Source: Oncomelania hupensis
Taxonomy: Eukaryota; Mollusca; Gastropoda; Littorinimorpha; Pomatiopsidae
NCBI GenBank assembly: GCA_036898135.1
Contig: JBAHVR010000302.1
Span: forward strand, 224,001-288,000
Reading direction: 5' to 3'
DNA: 64,000 nt
Below the pieces are notes generated by a model that saw only the letters and a list, made by a program, of their open reading frames with translations, did not search any database and was not told the DNA's origin. The position numbers and the translations under genes were made by a program. This document shows, one piece after another, positions 10,519-20,519 of the stretch (its first letter is position 1; every line of letters begins with the position of its first letter).

Positions 10519-12015
10519 TGTAACAAGAGGACCTGTTTACCCTGCACAATTTAAGCTTTTGCTTGTTTGATCAGCGTAGGATTAGAAGGTTACTGTTAGT
10601 CTAAAGCAGACGACAGAAGTGATCATGCGCAACACAGTTGTAGCTTGAGGCAAGCAGAGTTAGTGACGTCATCGCAGCCTACGATGGTGTTTCGAATTTT
10701 ACATCCACTTAGATGTTTTCAGCCAATCAGAACACAGCCAGGTTAGTTAGAACCAGTTCTGGATGATTCAAGCCAAGAGATAGAACGTCAGTCGAGTTTG
10801 AAACGCTGAGCAGTACACAGTACACTCAAGCAGAAATCTCTCTCCTGAGAAAATTAGACAGCAGTACTTGTTGAATATTCAAATTCAATCAAGTAGCCAT
10901 GGCCTGACATTGTCAAACAGGTAAATGAACATACTTCTGTTTCATCGTGATGTATTTATATTACTGTTGAAATTATGTTTGTGGAATTCGCTATGCATAG
11001 AATTGAATTGTTAGTCCCACGTTGCATGTCCACGTGGCGAAGACGACCGGCCGACGCCATGTTGTATTATGTTCGGATCCACTGTTGTTTAACCCATATG
11101 TATGCTTACAGACCAGTGGCTGTACCCGAGAATGTTTATACTATTATTATTTCTTTATGTGTATAGTTAGCCACGATTTAAATTAATAAATGTATAGGAA
11201 ATTAGAGTGGAGATTCCAGAGGACCACAGACTTAGCAGAATGTTCATCGCTTATGTATAGAGATGTGGAGCTATCACTGAGGGCTACTTTGGCCTTCAGT
11301 GAGACGCTCTGCACAGACCTATTATACAGGGTTGTGCAGAATTTCGCCTCATAGGTTACAGACGAGCAGGCGTTATATCGTGAGCCCAACTCAGCAAAAG
11401 ACAAAACTACTCATCGCTGAAGGTTGGCTGCCGAGGCATCTCCAGCATGTGCGCAGATAGCCCAACCGTCGAACCACAAAGTTAACGACGCCACGACAAC
11501 CCAGTTTGTCCCAGAAGCGACCGCAACACAGCGCTTCAACCACGCAGTTAAGTGCCACAAGAAACAGTGCACTAAAACTCTGTATAAACCGGACCACAGT
11601 AGTCCACTCTTCAAGACTTCTGACCATTAAGGCAGAAAGTAACCAGTGCCCTATGATGAAAAAGTAGCTGCCTAGATTATCAGCGAGCGAACCATTCGCA
11701 TTGACAATTGAACTTTTAAGTTAGTTTCGTACTTCGAATATCGTGTATAGAGTAGAAGAAACAAATGTGTGATTTTTACTGTTATCAAGTGGCTGGACTA
11801 CATATTATTCATAGCCGTGTGAAAGCTAGTGTGACAGTGATCTTTTACCATTTTTCTATCTATCTCTGTACCCCAGCCTAAACACAGACTGAGCTAAACA
11901 AATAAATGTATTAAGTTAAGTCATAGGGAGATAACTAGCTATCCCCATCGACTAAGACGAGGAGGTAATAGCAGTCCATTGTGCAGAGCCCAGCAACAAT
12001 AAAACCCCCGTCACA
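10519..12015 (+). mobile_element. Solo LTR, family A, copy 2
   Basis: A 1,497-bp TG...CA element with a perfect 5-bp duplication, CTTAT at 10,514-10,518 and 12,016-12,020. The host LINE reads across it (QIGHTY, then F-THSFPLKGEEPP). It starts TGTAACAAGAGG and ends CCCCCGTCACA. It carries AATAAATGTATTAAG as a possible polyadenylation region and no internal coding region. The same family occurs inverted at 7,655-9,106 and as a partial copy at 12,518-13,296. Confidence 0.9.
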
Positions 12016-12020
12016 CTTAT

Positions 12021-12440
12021 TTCACCCACAGTTTCCCATTAAAAGGAGAAGAACCACCATGGTGCTTTGCATGTGATAAATCCTTTTCCATTGGCCGTTT
12101 CAGGTCTGAATGTGCTGATCTGTTTGATGCAAGAGAAACATATTTTGGTTCAATACCTTTCAAAGAGATTTTTAAAGTATGCTATGGTCAACACCTGTTT
12201 CAATTTTGACATGATGTTGGTTTGTTTTATCGCATATAAATCATGTCGTCTTGTTTTGTGTTGGTTGGATTGTATTGGTAAAACTGATTTTAGTCATTTG
12301 CTTGAAGGAAGAGAACATATTTTTAATTCATCAGATTTAAAGATGATTTTTGAAGAGGTTGAGTGTGAAAGTTCATTTGAATATTTAAGAGTAACAGGCT
12401 TGTTTTTTTTAATAGATTTGATCCATTTTATAATATTTTA
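12021..12440 (+). pseudogene. I-like LINE C-terminal tail, apparently two successive copies
   Basis: 12,021-12,240 gives THSFPLKGEEPPWCFACDKS and then FGSIPFKEIFKV...VGLFYRI, the usual end of these LINEs after RNase H, including a C-x-x-C. 12,290-12,430 gives a second diverged version of the same tail (EGREHIFNSSDLKMIFEEV...LRVTGLFFLI) in another frame. So either the 3' end was duplicated or a related LINE lies next to it. An AT-rich stretch ends at about 12,440. Confidence 0.65.
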
Positions 12441-12517
12441 AGATAACACCTCTCTGGTCCTGATTTGGCTCGGAAGAGTCCACTGGACCTTAAGCAATAA
12501 CCATGTAATGTAATGTA
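12441..12517 (+). mobile_element. Retroposon R / SINE 3' domain fragment
   Basis: Contains GGTCCTGATTTGGCTCGGAA, then a GAGTCC-x-CTGGACC inverted pair and CAATAACCATGTAATGTAAT, the shared 3' domain with a TGTAA tail. The same block is at 19,200-19,258, 31,897-31,957, 37,255-37,300 (minus) and 44,842-44,906. It is directly followed by a truncated LTR. Confidence 0.75.
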
Positions 12518-13296
12518 ATCTGTATAAGTGGACGTGATCACTGAGGGCTGTTTCTGCCAACAGTGAAACGCTATGCACACCTTTTGTAAACAAGGCGTTG
12601 CAGAAACTCGTCTTATGTTTTGAAGACGAGCAGGCTTTGTCCGAGGCAGGAGATAGACCACTGAGAGTCAACCCTGACATTCGACCTGCACTTGAGCATC
12701 GAGCACTGCGCTACGATAGCTCAGTAGTCAACAACCGAGACCAGGTGACAACAGCACCGCACCTCAACGATCCAGTTGTGCTCTAGAAAACGTACACAAA
12801 CACTGATCTACAAGGACTGTGCAATAGTCCACTCTTCCTGAAAACGAACATTAGGCAAAACCAGAACAAAGCCCATTGATGACTCATTAGCAAGTATCGA
12901 GAACAGTAGCAAAATAGACCCATCAAAGAGCGAACCACTCGAAGTGAATCTTGGACTGTTAAGTTAATACTAGCTGTATTTCGTTTTGGACATTTAAGTT
13001 AATATAGTGATCAGGGAATTAGATATAGAGTAGAGAAAATAAATGTGTGATATTTACTGTTAACAAGTGGCTGGTCTTCCTATGTTTCATAGCCGTGCGA
13101 GAGCTAGAGTGTCAGTGAATCTTTACACTTTTCTCCCTATCTCTGTAACCATATCCTTCCACAGACCGGGCCAAACATATAAATGTATTAAGATTAGTCA
13201 TTTAGTGATCTAACTAACCGATCCCCGCAGACGAAAGACGAGTGGGTAATAGCATTCCATTGTGCAGAGCCCAGCAACAATAGACCCACCGTCACA
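12518..13296 (+). mobile_element. LTR family A, 5'-truncated copy 3
   Basis: Matches the 3' half of the LTR at 10,519-12,015, from the CACTGAGGGCT region to the end CCACCGTCACA at 13,296. Its 5' half is missing and replaced by the SINE 3' domain. It is more diverged than the other two copies. It could be a real 5' LTR remnant with internal sequence after 13,296, but I see no clear primer-binding site. Confidence 0.75.
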
Positions 13297-13627
13297 GCTT
13301 TGGATGTCATTAAGTTTTTCGTTCCAAACTACTTTTTACAGTTGTAATAAAACAAATATATCCCTTTTCATGAAACCACTTTGACCGTACTCCACGAAGG
13401 TCTTGATCTTTTACCTTTGCATACTAATGAGCTGCATAAACTGATGACGTCACTGAAAGAGATTAGTTCCCCACCAGGAAACGAAATCACGTTCACAAGC
13501 TACGAACCCATTGTCTTTCGGGAGAATAGCTACATTGGTCACATTGATGAAAAGGACTTAAAGCTACGCCTGACAACGACGCAAAGTCTGCCCTTACTAC
13601 TACTACTGCAATGTCGGCTCTGGTGAC
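13297..13627 (+). other. Unassigned segment with an 81-codon frame
   Basis: Lies between the truncated LTR and an RTE fragment. A frame at 13,381-13,626 (begins TVLHEGLDLLPLHTNELHKL) has a protein-like composition over about 65 residues, but I do not recognise the family. It could be an internal piece of the LTR element or another transposon. No function is proposed. Confidence 0.3.
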
Positions 13628-14308
13628 GTGGCCACACCATCGGAGTTTCAGTTTCTTCACCATTGTGAGCATGTCATCGTGTTTGTTACGTTGAAACGCG
13701 AAGGATAGTATGTCTGAAACGCGCACGATAGATCTAATCGTTTTGCTTTGCAAAGTATTCAATAATATAATGTATTTACCTTTGATTTGAGTTTGCGTTG
13801 TTGTTAGAAGAAGCTTTGTATAACGTTGATGATTTTTGTTGGTCGATATTGTTGGAGAATTCTCTAGGTCTGCTTGTTTACTATCGATCGAAGTTTCGCG
13901 ATATTTGAGAACATTCTTGGACAGAAAGGAAAATTGTATGACGTAAAACAGTGATGACGAATTTATTTATGATTGGTTATAATTGCGTCATACTCGATCG
14001 TTCCACCGTGTTCTGGAGTAGAGAAAAACTATATATTCGATGCTCTGTGTGAGAGAAGGGGGAGAGTGAAAAGGCGATTGTATGCAGTTGTTGATGAACG
14101 CTGAATAAAGTTTGAAAACTACATACGAAGACTTTGCCTTGTTGCTGAGTGAGCAGGCTGCGTGGATAAATGAATCTGAGTTACACCTTATCAGGACTTC
14201 AGCATTGGGGCTGAATCAACTACTGATAGAAAAACAACATTTCTTGTGTGATGGTCTGTCGGACTTCGTCGTTGGTGATGTGCTGGGTATAGGAAATGCC
14301 CGGAAGTC

Positions 14309-14313
<5 letters not shown>
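13628..14313 (-). pseudogene. RTE-like LINE RT C-terminal fragment, split by a solo LTR
   Basis: Two minus-strand pieces join into one protein: RRLPGISYTQHITNDEVRQT (14,245-14,313) and KHDDMLTMVKKLKLRWCGHV (13,628-13,683). These motifs match the plus-strand RTE copy at 43,571-44,105. The LTR of family B lies between them, and a few codons at the joint are lost. The 5' side stops at the (TA)n tract. It may belong to the same RTE insertion as 19,259-20,250. Confidence 0.75.
13684..14239 (+). mobile_element. Solo LTR, family B, copy 1 (3' end eroded)
   Basis: Starts TGTTACGTTGAAACGC and follows the intact copy at 36,431-37,060 through the TGAATAAA region and the GCATTGGGGCTGAATCA motif. The last bases (GTGTAACA in the intact copy) are missing, so no target duplication can be read. 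It carries a TATATATTC-like stretch near 14,030 and AATAAA at 14,103. It is nested in the RTE fragment. Confidence 0.75.

Positions 14314-14397
<84 letters not shown>
14314..14397 (+). repeat. (TA)n microsatellite used as Tc1 target
   Basis: About 42 TA units run from the RTE remnant to the left end of the Tc1 element. A second TA/ATGT tract follows the right end at 18,738. The element therefore appears to sit in a TA array, which matches the TA target rule of this superfamily. Confidence 0.9.
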
Positions 14398-14398
<1 letters not shown>

Positions 14399-14696
14399 TA
14401 CTCAAAAAAATTGAAGGGCACTCTCATATTTCATGTACAGGGCCGGACCTGGGAAAAGTCGAAGGGGGGGGGGGGGGGGGATTACAGATTCAACGAAGGC
14501 GCGAAGCGCCTAGCCTTCTAGGGGGGTTCGGGGGCATGCTACCCCGGAAATTTGTGTTTTCAAGGATGCAAAATGGTGCAATCTGAACCTTGAAAAAGCC
14601 ATTTGTGATGGTCTGGGACTTCGAGCTTTTTGAACAATTGAACTGACAAACTCTGGGGTACAAAAATTATCCTCTGCCCCTCCCTTAAAAAAAACA

Positions 14697-14697
<1 letters not shown>

Positions 14698-14744
<47 letters not shown>
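14698..14744 (+). repeat. (CA)n microsatellite
   Basis: An uninterrupted AC run in the 3' non-coding part of the hAT element. It shows no other content. Confidence 0.9.
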
Positions 14745-14746
<2 letters not shown>

Positions 14747-14861
14747 TTATTTATTAGCAGAGATGTTTTGTATACTATTATTATTCACTACTTTTTGTTG
14801 ATCGTTAACGGTATAACGCTTTACCTTGTAGTTTATGAACATCACCGCCCTGCTTTCACTT

Positions 14862-16440
14862 TCAGTCTTGCTGCACTAGGTTCCTCGGCATTAGTACCAT
14901 TTGTGAATTGTATTTTCTGGCAAAACAGTTCACTGCCTCTTTGAAGTCAATATCAACATCCCTGTGCACTTTCAGTAAAGCAAGTCCATTGAGTCTCTGT
15001 TGCCCAGTGATGTTGCTAGAAATGTTCAGCATAGGCCATTTGGCCGATTCAGTCACAAACCTTTAGGACATTTTGAAAATCTTTCGGCCATCATTTTGAC
15101 TTCTTTCCAACACCAAACGAGAGGCCACTGACAAGTTTCGGTTTCGTTTTTGGCGGCATTTCGAAAACAAAAAGTATTATTGCCGGAAGCACGCCGTTCG
15201 CAACAAGGGGAGTTACTCTAACTCTCTCTGCTGATGCATGTGTCGTCTTCTTGGAGCTTCCGACACGCGATGTTCAACAATAACTCATAACACCTTTATT
15301 TATCCGATAGGAAATTAATATGGCCAAAAGCAATAACGACGAAACAGACATGAGACAAGCAAAAAACGGCCAAAGGGTGGCTGATTGAGGCATAAAACCT
15401 TAGGACTGCGGGCCGGTCAGAACATGACTCTTTTCGAAATTTTAGAAATTTATCGGTGAATGGCCGATTTGCCGACGAAAACGACATCACTGGTTGCCCC
15501 AATGTTTGAACGCTCACACTCGGTAGTAGTGAAAGGCAGGGTGCAAAGGTTCTTTAGCATGATGAACAGGTTGGGATAATAATCCCTGTCACAATGTTTC
15601 AGTGCTTCTGATGCCGTGGACGGGATGATAGCTGTCGCATTCTCAGCAACACTTCACCATTTGCAAACCCACCGTTGGTATTCTGCATCAAGGGTAGCGT
15701 TGTCTGGTAGGTCAGACTCCCACAACATTGCCAGTGTCTTCACCCCTTCTGGAACCTGCATGAAACCATTCTGGTTGTCCATTAAAGTGCTTGGCCCCAG
15801 ACAGGACCATCAACTGCTAGGTCAGCATTTTTGAACCTCGAGTCCATTTCGGTTGGCAGGTGTTCCAAGAAAGGAATGGCGATGCTAATCTTGAAATATT
15901 CTTCTGGAGTGGCCGCCGGTTGGTTGTCACGGAGCTGTCGGGATGCTTGACGAGGAACAATAACATCAGTTGTCAAAGCATTTGCCATTTTGCTGACTTC
16001 ACCAAACCAGGCAACGAACGCTGTGTCGACATCTCTTCTAATAGAAGACATGCAGTTACTGACCTCTTTGATTTCCCTGTAGGCATCGACAACATCAGAT
16101 TTTGTCCTTTTCTGCAGCTTCACTGTCAAGGGTTTTAAGTAACGCAAACAATTGCGGACGACAGCGAATGCAACGAGGAAAACACTGCTGCTCAAGATGT
16201 GGAGAAAGCCAGTTGCCTTGGTCAATGTCTCACTGTCCCAATTGTCACTGTCTTCACACATTTGTCCCAAACAGTCGTGAACAACCAGGAAGAGAGTTGT
16301 ATAAACCTCCAGTGCTTCATGTTTTTCTACCCATCTTGTTCTGCACAGATCAACAAGCTTTGTCTTTGCCGTGTTAGGCTGAGATGCTTTGATGGTATCT
16401 TCCAGTTTTCTTTGTCTCTTTGGAGAGTTTGAGAAAAACA
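14862..16440 (-). pseudogene. hAT transposase (ZMYM1-like group), C-terminal half
   Basis: Minus-strand coding from about 16,440: KLVDLCRTRWVEKHEALEV (the conserved R-W region of hAT proteins), then an open frame 15,782-16,270 with FLVAFAVVRNCLRYLKPLTV and TPEEYFKISIAIPFLEHL. A further part reads TLPFTTTECERSN (CERSFS-type dimerisation motif), and the end reads QQRLNGLALLKVHRDVDIDF. A 0.5-kb MITE splits the dimerisation motif, and about 15 residues are lost there. The N-terminal half, with the zinc finger and first catalytic Asp, is not visible. Confidence 0.8.
15005..15492. mobile_element. Small TIR element (hAT-like MITE) inside the hAT transposase
   Basis: Ends CAGTGATGTTG and CGACATCACTG are inverted (10 of 11), and both are preceded or followed by GTTGCC, a 6-bp direct repeat. 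The inner ends share a GGCCGATT-like motif. The flanking hAT protein resumes on the two sides. It has no coding capacity, so it is non-autonomous. The duplication is shorter than the usual 8 bp, which leaves the superfamily open. Confidence 0.72.
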
Positions 16441-16729
16441 GTGACAGTTCACTACATTTCTTTTATGAGACAAATTTGGGTTTTAAAATGTACCCATCTT
16501 CTGAAATGGAGCTTGATGAAAACCAGCATGAAAATCGCCTACTGCCATCAGCATGATTTTTTCAGTTTCGGCATTTTCGGGGAGACAGCAAAAGTAAAGT
16601 GTTATCAAAGAAAATAGATCTAGGTGTAAACTTCCCTCCACAAACCTTAATTACGTCAGACGTCTTTTCACTGATCGTTCTCGGAAAGAAGTGCATTGAA
16701 GGAGAGCAGCTCTTTTGGGTACCTGGTCG

Positions 16730-17032
16730 ATTCAACGGAAATCCATTTCAACGATGTTTTTGGACGATTCAGCGATGGTCATTTCAACGGATGTTCGTTA
16801 CAACGAATTGTCATAATTATCAACTTAGCATCTTAATTAATATTTCTAAAAAGTTGTTTTGGGGGGATTAGGGCAGTATCAAGGTGAAGGTGCTGGAAGA
16901 GGCTTGCGGCCAGAACAAGAAAATATGGCTGCATTTACTAATTTAGGCTTAGGGGTTGGGTTACTTGGTCGTTTCAACGGGAAAACGCTTTGTACGTTTC
17001 AACGGATCCCTTGAAATGGATTTCCGTTGAAT
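16730..17032. mobile_element. Second small TIR element in the hAT 5' region
   Basis: A perfect 22-bp inverted repeat starts ATTCAACGGAAATCCATTTC at 16,730-16,751 and is mirrored at 17,011-17,032. The interior contains further TTTCAACGG copies. GGTAC lies a few bases outside both ends, so the true termini may be near 16,718 and 17,056. It is non-coding, about 300-340 bp, with the character of a MITE. Confidence 0.65.
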
Positions 17033-17486
17033 TATCTATAAATAACTCTTTGTACCTTGGACCAAAAGTGACTAAAAACTGCAATGTTTAAAAAATATAT
17101 ATATTAAAACTCTTTGCATTTTTTTGTACTTTGTAACCCCACTCCCTGGGTCCGGCCCTGATTTAGTTTAATTCTTGTTTGCTGCTATCAATAATATTGC
17201 TTATATTGCTTATTTCAAAACTTATCCTGTACAGTAACATTCAAGACAATCTTATTCTGACAAGTAATCACATGTGTGAGTTTTGAACTTTCGGCACTGA
17301 GTTGAAAAACAAACCCAATTTTTACCCAAAAAATTACCCTAATTTACTGTTGTCTTGCTAATAAAGCAAACTTTTCAAAATTAAAAAGTGATTTGCACGA
17401 GAAAGGCTTGCATTTTCGGAGTTCAGTTCAGCAATCGGCGGTTTTTTCTGGGTATAAATGGCAGCGCGTTTGCTACTTTTCTAACC

Positions 17487-18514
17487 ATGCCCCCAAGGCG
17501 ACGATTGACTGATGCGGATAGAGGCAGAGCTATTGCATCAGGAAGGGGTGGGGGTGAGAGGAGTTGGCAGGCAGGCGGCTGGGAGTGTTCTACTACGTTG
17601 TCCAAAGGCTGCGGGAGCGCTTTAACAACACTGGAAGCGTCCAAAAACCAAGAAGGTTCGGACGCCCCCGCGTTACCACTGCAAGAAAAGACCATTTCAT
17701 CACCCTGTCAGCTCTGAGGATGAGGTCCGCTACAGCAAACACCATGATCAGAAGACAGCTTCACCCAGCCAGCAATGTTAACGTCAGCGACCAGACAATT
17801 CGCAACCGTCTACACGAGGCAAACCTGCGATCAAGACGACCAGCAGTACGGCCTTTGCTCACCCCAGCTCACCGTGCTTCGCGTTTGGCATGGGCTCGGC
17901 GTCATTTGGTGTGGACTAGGCAACATTGGTCAAGGGTGCTCTTTACAGACGAGTCTCGGTTCTCCTTGTCTTTCAACGACCGTCGAGTGAATGTTTGGAG
18001 GCGTCCACGGGAGCGTTTTGCTGATGCGACGGTGCGCGAGCATGGCCGCTTTGGTGGTGGATGTCATGATGTGAGGTGGCTTCGCATTAAACTTCAGAAC
18101 ACCCCTGCTCCAAATTCATGGCAATTTAAACGTATTGGCTACAGGGATGACGTCCTACAACCTAGGGTTCTCCAAGCTCTGCGGGCCATTGGGGAAGGTG
18201 CCATACTACAGGACGATAATGCCAGACCCTACCGAGCGCGTATCGTCAATGACTTCCTGCAGCAACAGCACGTCATAAGGATGGATTGGCCGGCTCGATC
18301 ACCCGATTTGAACCCCATAGAACATCTGTGGGATGCCTTGGGTCGACAGACACGGGCAAACCTCCCTCCAGGAGCTAACCTTGAAGTTCTGGCCCAAGTT
18401 CTCCAGCAAGAGTGGTTGGCCATCCCAGGAAACATCCTCCATAACCTGATACGGTCCATGAGACAACGATGCCAAGACTGCATTGATGCAAACGGTGACC
18501 ACACTCGATACTGA
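17487..18514 (+). pseudogene. Tc1-like transposase, frameshifted
   Basis: A cut-and-paste DDE transposase of about 340 residues. It starts MPPRRRLTDADRGRAIA at 17,487, and a frameshift near 17,550 moves to the main frame. Helix-turn-helix regions (KPRRFGRPRVTT and SDQTIRNRLHEANLRSRRP) precede the catalytic domain: VLFTDESRF (first Asp), ILQDDNARPYRA (second Asp), SPDLNPIEHLWD (Glu). Between 18,061 and about 18,140 two compensating frameshifts garble the GGG-SVMVWGG segment, and the intended frame there also has a stop. All three acidic residues remain, but the copy cannot make a normal enzyme. Confidence 0.88.
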
Positions 18515-18737
18515 CTCAATAGATTGTTGGTTTCTAAAGTTTTGATTTTGTAAATGAGGGGTATGTCCAGTTAAATTGAATTTACTCGAATTTTAAGCGA
18601 CTGATGTCTAAACTCTTTTTTTGTTATTGATGCAGAAATGATTGCAATAAAATATGATGAACTAATAAATTGAATTCGTGTTTCTGATTTAAAGAGAGAC
18701 CCATATGTCCAAGTGGCCCTTGTATTATTTTGAGTAG

Positions 18738-18755
18738 TATATGTATGTATGTATG

Positions 18756-18840
<85 letters not shown>

Positions 18841-18930
18841 ATGTGTGTATGTGTGTATGTATATAATAGGTAAATATGTGAGAGTGGGTGTGTGATAGTG
18901 TGTGTGTGTGGATGTGTGTGTGATAACGTC
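18738..18930 (+). repeat. (ATGT)n, (TA)n and (TG)n microsatellite cluster
   Basis: ATGT units, then about 35 TA units (to 18,830), then TG/ATGT and GTGTGGATG-type units directly follow the right end of the Tc1 element. No other content is seen to about 18,930. 18,930-19,079 holds nothing recognisable. Confidence 0.88.
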
Positions 18931-19079
18931 ATTGCTGATAGATCTTAATCACTGTAGATATCATCATCATTATTTATTTTCAGTTTAGTGTTGTTATGGT
19001 TTTATTGGTTGAGATTTTATATGCAGATGGACATTGCACTAAGAATTACCTTGCAGGTGTTTGTGGGGACAATAAAGAT

Positions 19080-19258
19080 TCTGTATTCTGTATTTATTGT
19101 AAAGTGACAGGACCGGCTGGTAGACCGCCTTCAGTGTTACCACTAGGGTTGTTTTGGCAGATCTTTTATGCGGATCAGGGGTGAGTCCTCTTTTACTTCT
19201 CTGGTCTTGATTTGGCTCGGAAGAGTCCGCTGGACCTAAAGCAATAACCATGTAATGT
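19080..19258 (+). mobile_element. Retroposon R, 5'-truncated copy
   Basis: Matches the 3' third of the copy at 44,325-44,906: TTTATTGTAAAGTGACAGG, CCACTAGGGTTGTTTTGGCA, GCGGATCAGGGGTGAG and the GGTCTTGATTTGGCTCGG domain ending in TGTAATGTAA. It interrupts the RTE reading frame at 19,259. 5' truncation is the rule for retroposed copies. Confidence 0.75.
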
Positions 19259-20250
19259 AAAACGTTCTCTGAACTTATTTCCATTCCAAAGGCTCTGGAG
19301 GTGGTGTCAAGCCTCTGTACAAGCTGTTCAAGTTCTTGTTCCTCTTCAGCCAAACCATCAATGTCATCTGCAAAACGGAGGTTGGAGATTGATGTACCCC
19401 CTATGCTGACTGTGCCTTAGTGATCTGAAAGGGCATCTGACATTATGCGCTTCAGGAAGATGTTGAAGAGTGTTGGAGAGAGTAGGCATCCTTGACCACT
19501 GAACTAAATAAACTTATTTTAGATCAGTGTCCTTGACGCACGCTGATTGTTGTTCTGAACCAGTTCCCAATGGCGCTGTTGTGGAGGACTGCACTTGCAC
19601 TGGTAGCCTTGTCATACAGACTTTTGATGACTTCAATAATGCTAGGGTTGATGTTGTACACTCTCATGGTTGCCCAAAGAGCTGCACCCCAGACTCGGTC
19701 AAAAGCTTACTTGAAGTCTATAAATACATAATATAGATGTTGGTGTTGTAGGTATTTCTCGCAGATTATTCTGAGGTTGAAAATTTGCTCAGTGGGACTT
19801 CGCCCTGCCATGAATGCTGCTATGATTTGTTCTGCTAGGGGTTTCAACCTGTTGAGTATTATTTTCAGGATGACCTTGCTGGGATGGCTGATGAGGCTGA
19901 TGGTGCGGTAGTTTTCACATCCCTGAAGGTTACCCTTTTTGGGAGGAGTGATGACAAGCGACTGGGTCTATGGTGTAGGCCTGGCCTGGCCACTCCCTAC
20001 TCTGCCAGATCTTGTTACAGATAATGGATGGTGATGGCGTCAATCATCATTTCTCCTCCTGCTTGAAGCAATACTGCAGGTATGTTGTCCACTCCCACTG
20101 ACTTCCCCTTCTTCAGCGATTGCACTGCTGCCTCAACTTCTCGGAGAATTTGGAGGATTTCTTCCTCTTCTCTGTTCTGGGGCCATTCTTGAACTGATGG
20201 GTCTGCCTTTGTAGTTGTAAAGGTTGATATGCACATTGAAAGTAAATTCA
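19259..20250 (-). pseudogene. RTE-like LINE reverse transcriptase, frameshifted
   Basis: From 20,250 on the minus strand: EEEILQILREVEAAVQSLKK, then GKSVGVDNIPAVLLQAGGEM (RT motif 1 side), later a VFIDFK-AFDRVW block, a SVRQG block and NLRFADDIDGLAEEEQELEQ (catalytic FADD intact) ending at RAFGMEISSEN. Several stops and frame changes separate these motifs. The sequence is cut at 19,259 by retroposon R. With the C-terminal pieces at 13,628-14,313 it could form one old RTE copy interrupted by the Tc1 nest. About 130 residues between them are missing. Confidence 0.8.
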
Positions 20251-20519
20251 TTATTCAATCAATATTTAAATTATTGTCTATTCACAGATTCCTCCTTCAT
20301 TTCTTCATTTTGTGTAGGGGAAAGTCTTCAAAGTCCAAACACTTATTTCACGTTGCCACTGAATAGCTGCCCGAGAATTTTCGCTAGGGATGATTATTTA
20401 TTATGACTTTTGACTCTATAAACCATGTCAGTTTTGGTGTTTGAGATAGGAGTTTGCACTCTTTCCTGAACGTGGTGTGGATTAAGTAGTTTAGTCTGAT
20501 TCCTTATTGAGCCTCTATT

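Larger units (their letters stand above)
45..12440 (+). mobile_element. I-like LINE with RNase H, shattered by nested insertions
   Basis: One plus-strand non-LTR retrotransposon can be followed in pieces: endonuclease N-half (134-614), endonuclease C-half to RT start (6,290-7,264), RT C-end and RNase H (9,388-10,518), and C-terminal tail (12,021-12,440). Order and strand are collinear. Joints at 614/6,290 and 10,518/12,021 continue the same protein, with target duplications. The RT core holding the Y/FxDD catalytic box is absent between 7,264 and 9,388, so this copy cannot move. An APE-type endonuclease plus RNase H points to the I group. The 5' limit near 45 is approximate. Confidence 0.75.
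14438..17160 (-). mobile_element. hAT transposon nested in the Tc1 element
   Basis: Ends are CAGGGCCGGACC (left) and its 12-base inverted match at 17,149-17,160, typical of hAT termini. A G-run and GCGCGAAGCGCC hairpin-like sequence lie just inside the left end. A hAT transposase is encoded on the minus strand (14,862-16,440). An exact 8-bp duplication was not found: flanks are TTCATGTA and ATTTAGTT. It contains two smaller TIR elements (15,005-15,492 and 16,730-17,032). Confidence 0.78.
14398..18737 (+). mobile_element. Tc1/mariner-type transposon with nested hAT
   Basis: Terminal inverted repeats CTACTCAAAAAAATTGAAGG (left) and, as reverse complement at the right end, CTACTCAAAATAATACAAGG are flanked by TA on both sides. 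The right part encodes a Tc1-like transposase (17,487-18,514). Only about 40 bases of the left arm precede the hAT insertion (14,438-17,160), so the original element was roughly 1.6 kb, the normal Tc1 size. It is defective through frameshifts. Confidence 0.85.

Noticed and set aside
13381..13626. An 81-codon frame as a small host gene
   Set aside because: It sits between an LTR remnant and an RTE fragment, has no start context or splice evidence, and I do not recognise it. It is kept only as an unassigned segment.
14220..14405. Ile-Tyr repeat proteins over the TA tract, also at 29,853-30,062 and 43,000
   Set aside because: They are translations of TA microsatellites. Only the RTE motif at the edge of the first is real.
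14428..17170. A 10-base duplication (ATTTCATGTA / ATTTAGTTTA) for the nested hAT
   Set aside because: Only 7 of 10 bases match and the length is wrong for hAT, so it is likely chance.
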